64,000 nucleotides of DNA from Batillaria attramentaria (lineage: Eukaryota > Mollusca > Gastropoda > Batillariidae), in the NCBI GenBank assembly GCA_018292915.2, contig JACVVK020000312.1, positions 599,501 to 663,500 on the forward strand, read 5' to 3'. The notes beneath the pieces are model-generated. The model was not told the origin of the DNA and searched no databases. It was given only the letters and a program-made list of their open reading frames with translations. Every line of letters begins with the position of its first letter. Within the stretch, counting starts at the first letter, position 1. Positions 1-10,359 of this stretch are shown piece by piece. Made by a program: the position numbers and the translations under genes.

Positions 1-1184
1 GACTCAGCGACTGAGAGGAAATGATTGTTAAAGGTGTTTGCATTGAGATTAGGTGGAATATTGGGTGACTGTTTATTGTTTCCTCTAGTAACGACTGATA
101 AGGCTCGCCAGAGTGATGCTGTGTCTTTGTCATTTTTAATCATTTGTTCACAGAGATCTCTCTGAGCCCGCCTGACCATAGTCTTTACGCGGTTTCTCTG
201 TTGCTTAAATTCGCTGAAGCGTTTCTGTGCACGCAGCTCGTCCCGGAGTGCCATTGCTTGAACTATTTCCTGAGTTAACCAAGGGGGCATAGTATGATGT
301 TTAACCCGTTTTTGTCGGAGTGGTGCGTGTTTATTTAGGACAGAAGTATACAGCTCGTACCAAAGTGTCAAGGCAGCTTCTGGGTCGCTTTCATTGAATA
401 CGTCGGTGAAGGGTGTGTGATACAGATCAAAGAGGAACGCAGCCTCATTGAAGTGTTTTAAACACCTGTAGTTAATAGTCGTGTGACCATGCTTATTTTT
501 GGCTGGAATTTTAAACCGCCAGGAGCAGACAACTGGATAGTGGTCGCTTATACTGAAGGTGGGAACACAGACATCTGATACCAAGTGGGGGCGATTTGTA
601 TAGATATGATCAATGAGTGTTGAGGAGGACGGTGTTATTCTGGTAGGAGTTGTTACAAGTTGCTGAAGGCCGACCAGTGAGCTAGTGCATTCCCAGGCAG
701 GATATGATTTTAGAAGATTAATATTAAAGTCTCCCAAGAGAAGGACGTCACTATTGGGTAAGCCAATATTTTCGACTGCGGACAGAAAATCGTCGTACCA
801 CTCAAAGGTAGAATTAGGGTTACGATAGACAAATCCAAGGAAGAAAGGCCGAGTCTTGGTGTCCCTAACTTCAAGCCACAGGCATTCAACTTTGGGGATT
901 TCAAGGTCCTTGCGCCGGCGGACTAAGTGCTGGATGGAGTTGTGAACATACACTGCAATGCCCGTTTTACCAGGGGTGTCGGGGTCGCGACGAAGAACAG
1001 AAAAAATTTGAATACGTATCGCATCGTCACTAATGGAATCGTTAAGACGTGTCTCACTTAGACCAAACAGGTGGAATGGTTCAGAGTTGTTAAGATAAGC
1101 ACAAAGGTCGTTTACCTTGTTGGATAAATGATATACGTTAAGGTGCCCAATCTTTAACTGAGTTTGTCGTCGAACACTTGACAT
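1..1184 (-). CDS. CR1-like LINE ORF2, N-terminal part (cut by window start)
   Basis: This is the 5' part of the endonuclease/reverse transcriptase ORF of the LINE, identical in layout to the complete copy at 27620-30439. Only the endonuclease domain and the start of the linker are inside the window. The visible part has the APE-type endonuclease signatures: HLNVYHL, the SETRL glutamate, YRNPN, GDFNINL and SDHYPV. I place the start at the ATG at 1184 (MSSVRRQTQ); the open frame extends seven codons further without an ATG. No stop or frameshift is seen up to the window edge. Confidence 0.9.
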   Translation of the reverse strand, partial: MSSVRRQTQLKIGHLNVYHLSNKVNDLCAYLNNSEPFHLFGLSETRLNDSISDDAIRIQIFSVLRRDPDTPGKTGIAVYVHNSIQHLVRRRKDLEIPKVECLWLEVRDTKTRPFFLGFVYRNPNSTFEWYDDFLSAVENIGLPNSDVLLLGDFNINLLKSYPAWECTSSLVGLQQLVTTPTRITPSSSTLIDHIYTNRPHLVSDVCVPTFSISDHYPVVCSWRFKIPAKNKHGHTTINYRCLKHFNEAAFLFDLYHTPFTDVFNESDPEAALTLWYELYTSVLNKHAPLRQKRVKHHTMPPWLTQEIVQAMALRDELRAQKRFSEFKQQRNRVKTMVRRAQRDLCEQMIKNDKDTASLWRALSVVTRGNNKQSPNIPPNLNANTFNNHFLSVAE

Positions 1185-1794
1185 ATTTACTATGTTAATG
1201 AACAATCGATATGCAGGTACTGTTTACAGTTTAAAGACGCTCGTGTTGGGTGGATAGGCGTAAGCAAAACGATTTAAAAACAAGCACTATAAGCAGTATA
1301 AACTATTCAGGGCTATGCCGGTCACAGACTCGGGTTGCACTAGTAGACCAAACAAAGAAAGGGAAAACAAACAAAACAAGAAAGCACAAAATTAGATAAA
1401 TGATTGAAGTAAATCAGACCAATCACACGACTGAGGAATCTTTTAGCTGAGCACAAAGGCTTCTGTGTCAGTTCGTAGATTCGTCAAGCAGGAACTGTTT
1501 GTAGAGGTATATTTTGCCTGACGAAATCACTGGTCAAATACTTAAAGGGTGATATGAGTTATTAGCTAATCACGTAAGCAGGATGAAGTAAACCACAGAA
1601 TGCCACAAAAGAATATAAAAGAATGTTTAAAAATGACGATGTTAATAAAGGTTGATACGCACACCAGTGTCTATAGCACTCAGTCGTGCGTATATCTGCA
1701 GTTCGCGCTTTGAAAGGCCACTCAACACTGACAAGTTACCGAAAGCTAGGCCAAATAAGCACAGTTATTAGTAATCGAATGGGGAGCACAGGGA

Positions 1795-1925
1795 GTAATC
1801 CAAATACAGAGGGTAATCCAATGTGGAACACAGAGGGTACTCCAAAGTAGAACACAGAGGGTAATCCAATGTGGAACACAGAGGGTAATCCAAAGTAGAA
1901 CACAGAGGGTAATCCAATGTAGAGC
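1795..1925. repeat. 24-bp tandem repeat between LINE ORF1 and ORF2, unit 1
   Basis: About five to six imperfect copies of a 24-bp unit built around acacagagggtaatccaa. The repeat lies just 3' of the ORF1 stop, in the spacer before the ORF2 ATG at 1184. It is repeated identically at 31050-31180 in unit 2. Confidence 0.85.
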
Positions 1926-1973
1926 ACAATGTAGACACAGGCTACACTTAACACCGCGATATATCACACACAC

Positions 1974-4772
1974 CTAGTACAGATGACATGCACCTGGAAA
2001 CGAGGCCCACTGATGTGACGGTGCAATTGAAGGACCTGGATGAAGTATCCCTGTGGAGGTGAAGGAGGGCGGGAAACCATGTGGATGCCGGAACACAGAA
2101 AGAGTGTTGTAGTCGCTCCAGGAAGATGGTTGGCAGAAGCTGGCGGAAAACTGAGGGGTCGCCTGGATGCGTTGTGTGGAAGGTGACAATGGTGGAGGGC
2201 ATAGTTGCTGCTGATGACGAGCGTAATGTTGCTGTTGTTGTTGGAGCTGGTGATGCTGCAAAGGCTGGTCGTATTGTAGAAGCGGCTGCTGCAGCTCTGA
2301 GGATGCCAGTGATTGGGAGGTTGCCTGACCATGAGCTGTACAATCAGGTGTTCCACGGGTGACTGGTTGGTGCCTAGCAGTAACAGTATAGTACATCTCC
2401 CTGCCCGATGGTTGTTGGGAGGTACTGTCGGTGCCTGTCGGTGTAGGGTAGCTGGAGCTGTTGACTGGCTGGCCCGCACGTTTGATGTTACTGGCCAGGC
2501 GAGTCATGCCTTTGAAACTCGGGTGGATGGCATCACGCTTGTCCTGGCGATACAGTGCAAGACGGGGAGCACCACTAGGTGCTGTGAACGTGGGCGTGTT
2601 GTCTATAAACAGCACGTTTCTCCGTTCGCACATTCGCTGAAGACAGTCATTAGACGGCACAATGACGTGATTAAGTTCGTGCCTTCCTTTGGCAGGAAGA
2701 ATACTGGAGGCTTGTAGTCGCGCATGACTGAATACCTGCCGACACAGGCCGAACAGCTGGTCCCACTCTGGTGCTGTTATAACGCCGGACTTGCAGTCAT
2801 TGACACCCACATGCACAGTAAGGACGTCAACGTGTGGGGCCTCTGGCTGCTGGAGTAGCCATTCAGTGAGATCAACAGTGGACAGGCCAGACACAGAGAT
2901 CACCTGCACCTTCTCCTGTTTGGTTGACATCCTGTCACTACGCATGTGTTTCAAAACAGAGTCACCTATGATGACGGAAGATGCGTCAGGCTGAACACTA
3001 TGCTGTGACATGACCTCAGCGGGAGACAGGGCAGCAAGGTCACGGTCAGCGGGAGGACGATCACTAATCCGCTTAGTATCCTTGGCTTCTGGGTGACTGG
3101 TCTCCGGGTTAGCATCTGTCCCTGGGATGATGTGTCCGGGTACAGACACCCGTACAGGGATGGCGGTACCGTCGACGCGTGACGCGGTTGCGTCACTAAT
3201 AGTGGTAATCCGCTTATCACACGGCGCACTGGGAGAGGGCACACTCTTACTGTTTGTGGCCGCTGATTGCCGCAGGGAAGCTTGACCTGAGGGCAGTGTA
3301 ACCGTAGTCTCTACCCGCTTCGTGAGATCACGTATGAGGTTACTATGGCTGTCACGGGCGGAGGAAAGTCTCTTGACGCTGTCCTTGGTGTGGTAGTTTG
3401 ACTTTTGGAGTTTGTTGACTTCTTCTCGAAGTTCATCAAGCTGATCACAAAGCCATTTCTCGGACATCCCGATAGCATTAGATGCTCGCACAGCGTTGTC
3501 CCTAACCCCACAGTCTAGCTGGTCCACCTTGATCACAGCCGCCGCGACGTCTCTTTTCAAGGTGTACATTTCTCTGCGAAGTGCATCGATTACATCATGC
3601 GCCTTGTCTAACTGGGAGTGAAGTGTCATACACAATGTAGGCGATGATGAGCAGCTGCCGGAAACAACAAGCTCACTCGCTGTGTCCTCATCGCTACATG
3701 GCACGGGCATTTTGCTGCTGACAGAGGAGGATAGTGCGGGTGTGCAGTCTTGCGTAGCAGATGGGTTAGGGGAGGGATTAACAGTCCGCTCGCTATCGCC
3801 AGCCTGGGCATCAACGGATACGCTCTGCGAACAATCAGGCGAGACAGATGATCCATTGATAGGATCATCAGTGGAGGACGCTGTCTGCACTTGAAGGCTC
3901 GTGTCAACACTGCACACGGCCTCTGCCACAGGACGGGGTTGCTTTTGGAAGTCGGGAGTGGCGAGTGAGGAGAGCTGTTCAAAGTCGGTTGCCCGGTCAA
4001 CCACTAAGGGGTTAGAGTTTTCTGACTGGGGTAAAGACGTAAGAGGGGCGTCTACGAAATCCGCCGAAGGGCGTGGAGGGGTGTCGGGAGGGAGCGTGAT
4101 AATTGGCGCGGAGGTAGCGACGCAGGACTGGTGTTGCATCACGTCAACAGGGACATTATCAGCAGGATCAGCAAGTCCATTTTTGAGTGCTTCGACGTAT
4201 GCACACAGGGATCGATATTCCGCTGCCACCCACGCATCCTTCTGCTGTCCTTGTATGTGACACGTCCCACCTGAAGATCGCCTCTGTCGGTAGATGAGGG
4301 TAATTGTGATTTTTTTTGCAGTACCCTCATACACCTGGACAAATGTCCTTCCCAGATCATCAGGGATGGCTGGCGTAGAACAGTCTAGGAGACTGTCATC
4401 AACTACAATGTCCTCATCGTAGTGGTCAGTGTCACGCCAGAAAACGGTATGGTATCCGGCATCCTGAAGTTGTCTGTAGTAGCGGGCATGAAGAGCGGCA
4501 CGCCAGCGCTTGAGGGTGAATGTGGCATCCGGTCCGTTTGCAAAGAAGCGTGTCTGGGTCCCGCAGGCAGTGTCAGCAAGCGGTGGCATGTCAGGGTTCG
4601 TTAAGCGGGGGGTGGAGGGAGGGTCTGGCATGTGGGGGGTTGATGCAGGACGGAAGGTTGGCTGCAGGGCCACACTTAAAGACGGGGAAGGCTGTTGCGT
4701 CACAACACCTGGACTCTGAGCAACACATGCCATCGTGTCAGAATGTTTGTGCTTTAGATCAGCAACTATCAT
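1974..4772 (-). CDS. CR1-like LINE ORF1: coiled coil plus SGNH esterase, unit 1
   Basis: ORF1 proteins of CR1-like LINEs bind the element RNA, and many carry an esterase domain of unclear role. The open frame extends to 4943, but the codons before 4772 contain no ATG, so I start at MIVADLKHKHS (932 aa). From that start: a Pro/Ser-rich N-terminus; a small conserved-looking region near 75-190; a Ser/Pro-rich spacer; a coiled coil at about 385-490 (LHSQLDKAHDVIDALRREMY and onward); an SGNH-type esterase at about 595-765 with GDS at 603-605, GVND at 656-659 and DAIHP at 747-751, so the Ser, Asn and Asp/His positions are all present; and a Gln/His-rich stretch at about 828-856. No zinc knuckle is evident. 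The unit 2 copy is the same length. Confidence 0.9.
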   Translation of the reverse strand: MIVADLKHKHSDTMACVAQSPGVVTQQPSPSLSVALQPTFRPASTPHMPDPPSTPRLTNPDMPPLADTACGTQTRFFANGPDATFTLKRWRAALHARYYRQLQDAGYHTVFWRDTDHYDEDIVVDDSLLDCSTPAIPDDLGRTFVQVYEGTAKKITITLIYRQRRSSGGTCHIQGQQKDAWVAAEYRSLCAYVEALKNGLADPADNVPVDVMQHQSCVATSAPIITLPPDTPPRPSADFVDAPLTSLPQSENSNPLVVDRATDFEQLSSLATPDFQKQPRPVAEAVCSVDTSLQVQTASSTDDPINGSSVSPDCSQSVSVDAQAGDSERTVNPSPNPSATQDCTPALSSSVSSKMPVPCSDEDTASELVVSGSCSSSPTLCMTLHSQLDKAHDVIDALRREMYTLKRDVAAAVIKVDQLDCGVRDNAVRASNAIGMSEKWLCDQLDELREEVNKLQKSNYHTKDSVKRLSSARDSHSNLIRDLTKRVETTVTLPSGQASLRQSAATNSKSVPSPSAPCDKRITTISDATASRVDGTAIPVRVSVPGHIIPGTDANPETSHPEAKDTKRISDRPPADRDLAALSPAEVMSQHSVQPDASSVIIGDSVLKHMRSDRMSTKQEKVQVISVSGLSTVDLTEWLLQQPEAPHVDVLTVHVGVNDCKSGVITAPEWDQLFGLCRQVFSHARLQASSILPAKGRHELNHVIVPSNDCLQRMCERRNVLFIDNTPTFTAPSGAPRLALYRQDKRDAIHPSFKGMTRLASNIKRAGQPVNSSSYPTPTGTDSTSQQPSGREMYYTVTARHQPVTRGTPDCTAHGQATSQSLASSELQQPLLQYDQPLQHHQLQQQQQHYARHQQQLCPPPLSPSTQRIQATPQFSASFCQPSSWSDYNTLSVFRHPHGFPPSFTSTGILHPGPSIAPSHQWASFPGACHLY

Positions 4773-5699
4773 CAAGTTGGTGGGAGCGGGAGGGTGGCGA
4801 GGAGACTGGAGAAGGGGAGGAGGGGGTGGGTTCCGCTGATGCTGACCACAGGAAGTGCCAACGCATCGGCTGGCGCCGTCTGGTTGATTGCTGCCGCGAT
4901 CAGACGAGGTACAGCTGTGGATGACACCCCGCTCTCGTCTCACAAGACACTCGACAGTGAGACGTTATCCTCGTTAATCTCAAACGCAAACACTGGGCAG
5001 TCCGGGAACGAAGATGCGATGACCATGCCGACACTAAGCCGATTATGACACAACGTGAGAACTGCAGTCACTCAACGAAAGTGACAAAGAACGTTTTTAG
5101 TTTTTAGAAGTCACAAACAAGGCTGATGGGCAGTGTATCACAGGCAGAGAAAACAATAATGTAAATGCACAAAACCTGAATACCTTGTTCACTCGTCAGT
5201 TCAAGGTCATGAAAGTAGACTGCTGACGAAGACGACGATAAATCACAGCACGGTCCGTGTCACAACACAAATCTTGGCAAGAAAAGTTGTTCCCGAACAG
5301 AAGTAACTTCGGAACTAATGTCCAGATGATTAAAATCCACAGATGAAGATCAGTAATGAAGATAACTCCAACTTGGCAGAAACACACAAAGTTCAACTGA
5401 TTGAGTAGAAAGTCCTTGCAATAGAACACTAGTTACAGTTTTGGGTCGGTCAGTTGATGCAGTCGGCGGTCACGGCTGGCTGAACACCAGAGCACAGCCG
5501 GAACACGTCCGCTCGCCACGGCGGCGGAGGGCAGAGAGAGTGCTAGGAAGACGTTTTGCACTCTGGCGAGGTAGTTACGGCAAATATTGAAACATCGAGT
5601 GGTTTCTTTCGTGGTAATTAAACCACTCGAACTAATCATGTAAGCTATTTATACCACGAGCATCAGACTCTTACCTCTACTGCTCTAGTCTCATACATT

Positions 5700-6350
5700 T
5701 TCTCCGACATTTTATTTTTCTGTTAGGGTGACTAATGACTTGTGTACCCCCTCAACATTCTATGCTCTGATTTGTGAGAAAATGGTGCGTAGAGCAGTTG
5801 AAAGTTCTTGATGTTAAGAAGAATTATTCAAAGCATGTGTTACTTTACTGGCATTTAAAAGTGCTCTCGAAAATAAAGAGGTTTTTCTGTGCGATCAATT
5901 TTTACGTGATCCAAGCAAAATGAAATGTAACCCCCAAAATTTAACAAAATAACCGGCCGTGACGTGTGAACCTCGATAGCTACGGCAAAACTTGAAACAT
6001 CTCGAGGTTTCTTTCGTGGTAAACCGCTCGAACTAATCATGTAAGCTCTATTTAAACCATGACGGTAGTAGTGATAGAGTGGGATAAAACATAATATCGA
6101 CACTTTGAAATAAAACGTGCAAGGTATCTCATTCTTGCCTTGTCTATCAGCAGGTCAACGTCGGCAAGAAGCTGATTACAGGCACGGTGCCCGACCACCA
6201 GACAGCTGGGGGCGATCAGAATCCAGGGGGCGCCATGAAAGCAGAGATGGAGATGGAGGCCGTAGACGCGATGCCAGTATGTAAAATGGTCTTCTAACAT
6301 TTCCTTTTCACAGGGTTTGTAGACATTCAGTAATGCACGTTTTATGTGCA
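5700..6350. repeat. 640-bp repeat R1, unit 1
   Basis: This non-coding stretch is matched by R2 at 11348-11985 with scattered substitutions and small indels. Shared landmarks are gagaaaatggtgcgtagagc, the segment around 5984-6060, and ggcgccat near 6230. A diverged extra copy of its middle part lies at 5565-5670, at the LINE 5' end. R1 is separated from Schlafen-like copy A by inserted SINE and LINE sequence, whereas R2 directly precedes copy B, so R plus gene looks like the ancestral duplicated unit. Confidence 0.85.
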
Positions 6351-6540
6351 CATAGAGCTAAAAAAAACAAAAAAAAAACAAGGAGGAACGGCCCCGTCCT
6401 ACAAAGTTGTTTCTCCAAATTTCATTTTATTTTGTCTGTTTTGTTGTTATTGTTGCCGGTATCTCCCCTCTCCATGTTCTACCAATGACACTAGATCCTC
6501 TACGACCTCGACCGATTAGTCACGTGACTGGGGGTGGGGC

Positions 6541-6556
6541 CGGGTGGGGGGAGAGC

Positions 6557-6587
<31 letters not shown>

Positions 6588-6780
6588 TGGGTGGGTGGGT
6601 GTTTAGGAGTTTAACGTCCTTTTCCACCCTGTAAGGGTGATATCAAAGACGGGGCAACGAGAGAAAGGCCAGCAGAAATATTTGGCCCAAGCCGGGATTC
6701 GAACTCTCGACCCGAGCATTGAAAGTCCAACGCTCTACCATTCGGCTACCCTGGCTCCCCAGAGAGAGAGAGAGAGAGAG
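6541..6780 (-). mobile_element. tRNA-derived SINE within a (GA)n tract, unit 1
   Basis: Read on the minus strand, 6759-6602 starts with a tRNA-like head containing an A box (TAGCCGAATGGTAGAGCG) and a B box (AGTTCGAATCCC), followed by a body and a tail ending near aaaggacgttaaactcc. Pure (GA)n tracts flank it on both sides (6558-6587 and 6760-6786), as expected if it inserted into a GA microsatellite and the target duplication is part of that repeat. Related tails occur at 8783-8880, 17270-17320 and 25110-25200. Confidence 0.85.
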
Positions 6781-6804
6781 AGAGAGGTCAGTTCCGTGAA
6801 CTAA

Positions 6805-7200
6805 ACATTTGACGTCAGCCTCAGGCAGGTCGTCATACACAGACGGAGAGATGACGTCAGTTCCGCGAACTAAACATTTTGACGTCAGCCTCTAGCACTA
6901 CGGTCGTCTGAGGAAGCTTGTTTATGTCTTGTGATTTCCCTGTTGGCTTTGTGGCTTCCCCGATTGAATTATTTTTCACATGAAATCTGGAAGATCTAGA
7001 GGGCTGGTGAAATGTCGGAGGCAGTGACGATACTTGCTTATTTTGTCTGGGAACTAAGCGTTTGACGTCAGCTTCACACTGGTGGTATGACAGATGATGC
7101 TTGTGCATGTCTTGTAATTTCCCTGTTGCTTTTGTGACTTCCCTGGCTGAATTAATTTTTACATAAAATCTGGAAGATCTAGAGGGCTGGTGAAACATGG
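6805..7200. repeat. Two-copy ~180-bp direct repeat with four TGACGTCA sites, unit 1
   Basis: Two tandem copies (about 6850-7020 and 7030-7200) share aatctggaagatctagaggg and the surrounding sequence. Perfect TGACGTCA palindromes, the consensus for CREB/ATF-type bZIP factors, occur at 6810, 6852, 6880 and 7063. No coding sequence is convincing; open frames here are by-products of the repeat. Regulatory function is inference only. Confidence 0.7.
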
Positions 7201-7737
7201 ACTAGAATACCTTGTATTGTACTTATGAAATCGAAAATTTGGAACTCTTTTGACCGGTGCTTTTCGCAGAAACTTGAAAAAGTTATGTTTATCTAAAAGT
7301 TCAGTTATTCTAAATGCTAAAGCTATAATAGTGCAGTAGTTCCTGTCATATGTGCAGTTGTCACACTAGACAAAAACGCCGGGATGATAAGTAATTTGCA
7401 GTAGTCTTTTCATAGATATTTGATCTTATGTGCAAACCAACCCTACCTCGAAAATATTTTTTTTACACAAAACCAGTCAGAGCTACAGAGCTGTAGCACG
7501 AATACAGGCAGTGTGATTGGGTGAACTTCCAAAGTCTAGAAAATGAAGGAATTCGAACAACTTTTTCGAAAAAATTCGTAACACGACCGATTTTTTAAAA
7601 TCGGCGATAACTCTTCTGAAAATGCGGCAGGCTAAAAATCGTGAAAGGTAGGTCTGGAGAAGGTGATTTCCCATTTTATCTCAAAGTAAAAAGGCCTCCA
7701 TCGAGGTGGTTTAGGAGATAGCCATCATTACATCCGT

Positions 7738-7786
<49 letters not shown>

Positions 7787-8034
7787 TCACAACTCCCGCC
7801 AAAAAGAACGCAGCAGCATAGTGTGCACGTCAAGTGTCTATGACGCAGGTTTCGTTACGTCACTATGTGCGTGAAAGTATTATTGTGTGGAGAAACGTCA
7901 CAGTCTTGTTTTGTATCACTGAAACTTGCTGCTGCGCGCAGCAAAATCTGCCCCGTCTCATAAAGTTGTTTCTCTATAGAGAAACAACTTAAAAACGAAG
8001 CCTGAACATGCAGTAAGATCAGGGATTTATTCAT
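7201..8034. other. Non-coding stretch with (CA)n, unit 1
   Basis: No gene recognised. It contains a (CA)n microsatellite at 7740-7783 and a perfect hairpin near 7967-7990 (gttgtttctc, short loop, gagaaacaac). The same content is at 36452-37287 in unit 2. Confidence 0.6.
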
Positions 8035-8156
8035 TTGGCAAATCAATGCAAGCGTCATTTCATTACAGCTTGGCCAAAGGACTTCATTGAACATTCACCA
8101 ACGCATGTTAGTGTTGTGACCCTTGTTTCCATACACCTCTCTCTCTCTCTCTCTCT

Positions 8157-8596
8157 GCATAATGTTCTGAAAGGGAAAGCCCCTTCCTACTTGTCAAAAC
8201 TCTTCAGGCCCAGTGACACCCGATACAGCACCTCTAGGAACAGTCTATTTGTCCCACGTCCACGTCTAGACTTGTTCAAGTCTAGTCTCTCCTATTCTGG
8301 TGCATTCATCTGGAACATGCTACCACCTGAGGTCCGACTAATTAACAATTTCTCAAGGTTCAAAGTTCACGTGCGTCAGAATTTTCTGACTAATAAATAA
8401 TTTCTCACGGTCCTCACTAACCATGGTAAAAAAAAAGTCTTCCCTTTACTGAGTTTTTAGTTCTTTAGAATTTGTTATGAGTATTTCTCTTGTATTTTGA
8501 GTTGATAACTTCTTATTCTTTGCATAAGCATTTACACTGTAATGTTCGTGAAATGTGCTGTAAAGCGTGAAAGTGCTGGTCAGTCCGTGCGCGCAC

Positions 8597-8668
<72 letters not shown>

Positions 8669-8780
8669 TGATGCATTTTGAGTGCTTTGTTAGTGTAGCA
8701 AGGACAGATAGTAAGAGAGACCTGTGCGTCTATTATCTCATCCTTGGAAAATAAAGTTTCAGTCAGTCAGTCAGTCAGTC
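8157..8780 (+). pseudogene. 5'-truncated CR1-like LINE 3' fragment, unit 1
   Basis: The plus strand encodes about 80 residues typical of the extreme C-terminus of CR1/jockey-type ORF2: KGKAPSYLSKLF, then FVPRPRLDLFKSSLSYSGAF and WNMLPPEVR, ending at the stop at 8398-8400. A 3' UTR with a (TG)n tract (8600-8666) follows, then AATAAA and an (AGTC)n tail ending at 8780. It is a different family from the full-length element at 27270, although the C-terminal motif is shared. Everything upstream of the last 80 residues is missing. Confidence 0.85.
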
Positions 8781-8782
8781 TC

Positions 8783-8880
8783 TCCACGGCTGGGGCCAAA
8801 TATTTGTGCTGTCCTTTTTCTCGTTGCCCCGTCTTTGATGTCACCCATATGTGGAGGAAAAGGACGTTAAACTCGCAGAC
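8783..8880 (+). mobile_element. SINE 3' fragment, unit 1
   Basis: Matches the body and tail of the SINE at 6602-6759 in opposite orientation: ggccaaatatttgtgctg through aaaggacgttaaactcgc. The tRNA head is absent. It directly follows the AGTC tail of the LINE fragment. Confidence 0.75.
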
Positions 8881-9635
8881 ATGAAAAAAAAAAGCAAAAA
8901 TGCAACGTTGGGCAAAGGATGCAAACTGATCTACGGGGCAATATAAACCTAGGGCATGCAGGAGACGCTGCACCTTCATGCTAATTTATCGAACTCCCGG
9001 TTACAAAAAAGCGTAGAAAACAAATAACAATTACAACTAGGTAAAACAAAGATAAATACTAAGTGCATATACAGCAAATATTGCAACTTATCATCTCCTA
9101 GGCGCAATAAACCAGTTCGCAGCATATGCCCAACATCACTTATTCCTAACCACTGGTACTGCAGACGTGAGTGAGGGGTTATAAAGAAGAAATATTGATG
9201 AAAGGGCCGAACTTAGAAATCAGATGAGAGGAAGGACAGGGCGGCTAAATTTGTGAGGTTTAAAAGAGAAATAGAGGCGAATGGGCTGGTAAGTGATAGA
9301 CAGAAGAGGTAGGAAGGAAAATTCCTTAGTTGCCAATGAAGACAACATGCGTGGGAGGCAGTTGGAGAATAGACCCCTCCAATACGGAACCTCCCCGCCG
9401 TGAGGCGGTTTGGGAAAACAACGCACCAGAGAGGGGTGCGTTGTGAAGGTCTTCAACATGACAGGTGTTCAGCAGCACCAACAGGGCGCTACGAACAAAG
9501 CCCGCCAGGGTGAAGACCAGGTGGGGGGCGGGGGAATCCAGTGAAGTCAGAAACGACCCTCAGATGTCTCACTGGACCAAGGGTCAGCAGACACCCACCT
9601 CCCCCCAGAGGAGATTTTAAGAGCAAAAGACCTGA
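8881..9635. other. Non-coding stretch upstream of Schlafen-like copy A, unit 1
   Basis: No gene recognised. The last 60 bases contain two copies of gagcaaaagacctgaatgga (second with one change) directly before the copy A frame. The upstream part shows no homology to the region preceding copy B. Confidence 0.5.
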
Positions 9636-10337
9636 ATGGACCGAGCAAAAGACCAAAGAGCAAAAGATCTGAATGGACCGAGGGAGGCAGAAATAAGAGC
9701 AAGCTTGGCGAAATCAGCCCCGCCGCGTGAAGGCGAGCCCATGGGGCCCATTTACATTGGTGTGACGGAGGAGGATACAGATGTCAAAAAGTGGGCGCCG
9801 GTTCAAGGCGAAGAAGCAAACAGCATACTCACAGTGCACGATAACACGTATCAGATTTGGAAGGAAGAAAATGCGGATGAAGAAAATGGAGACAACATCG
9901 GAGTGTACCACGTAGCTAAGGCAGAAGCAGTACCAAACAAAAAGCAACAACAGACCGGGGCCAAATTCTTGTGCCAGGGTCTTCGTCTGACACCCACTGA
10001 ACAGGATCGGTTTCGACAAAGCATTCAAACAAACATTCGTGACAAGATGCTTTGGCTGGGCTGCTCAAAGCCGGAGGTTCCCGTCACGGTACATTTTCAC
10101 AAAGTGGCGAACTGCCCTGATGACAAGTACGTGATTGAAATCCGGGTGAAGTTCTTCCCTGGTGTGTCGTTTCACGAAGAGACTGGGCCTGTGTCGTACA
10201 GGTGTCCTGGGCCGACAGGTCCGCCTCAACAAATTCCTGTCCAAGAGTGGGTCAGCAGAGTAGTTGGCGCGACAAGGGCTGAGGCACAACAGGAAGGTAC
10301 ACCGTATCTAGAAAAACAGGAGCCTCAAGTTTCGTAA
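9636..10337 (+). CDS. Schlafen-like copy A, C-lobe only (partial gene), unit 1
   Basis: A 233-aa frame carrying the second (AlbA_2-like) lobe of a Schlafen core: PIYIGVTEEDTDVKKWAPVQ, then LCQGLRLTPTEQDRF, YVIEIRVKFFPGVSFHEETG and a QEWVSRVV C-terminal helix. It is very similar to copy B from about 9748 (the PIYIGV segment) to 37 bases past the stop; before 9748 the sequences are unrelated. The N-lobe and its GGG motif are absent, and the first 37 residues (MDRAKDQRAKDLNGP...) are low-complexity and may be fortuitous. It could be a pseudogene, a truncated paralogue, or a 3' exon whose real 5' exons are not recognised. The unit 2 copy keeps the frame despite a 3-bp deletion. No transcript evidence is available here. 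Confidence 0.65.
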   Translation: MDRAKDQRAKDLNGPREAEIRASLAKSAPPREGEPMGPIYIGVTEEDTDVKKWAPVQGEEANSILTVHDNTYQIWKEENADEENGDNIGVYHVAKAEAVPNKKQQQTGAKFLCQGLRLTPTEQDRFRQSIQTNIRDKMLWLGCSKPEVPVTVHFHKVANCPDDKYVIEIRVKFFPGVSFHEETGPVSYRCPGPTGPPQQIPVQEWVSRVVGATRAEAQQEGTPYLEKQEPQVS

Positions 10338-10359
10338 GATTCCGTGCTGATAAACCGAT

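Larger units (their letters stand above)
1..5640 (-). mobile_element. CR1-like non-LTR retrotransposon, unit 1 copy (3' part outside window)
   Basis: Minus-strand LINE reading from about 5.6 kb down to the window start: 5' UTR, ORF1 (4772-1974), a spacer of about 790 bp, then ORF2. It matches the complete unit 2 element with essentially no differences visible. The 5' end is uncertain: sequence at 5565-5670 resembles part of the nearby R1 repeat (5970-6070), so the true terminus may be near 5565 rather than 5640. Two-ORF layout and an esterase domain in ORF1 are typical of the CR1/L2 group. Confidence 0.88.

Noticed and set aside
2081..4924. Plus-strand ORFs of 60-134 codons opposite LINE ORF1
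   Set aside because: Shadow frames of the minus-strand ORF1; no family features or start context.
4773..4943. N-terminal extension of LINE ORF1 to 4943
   Set aside because: The extra 57 codons have no ATG; the frame opens at a GTG after a stop, so the first ATG at 4772 is preferred.
6690..6760. Functional tRNA gene
   Set aside because: A and B boxes are present, but the sequence runs into a SINE body and tail; it is a SINE head.
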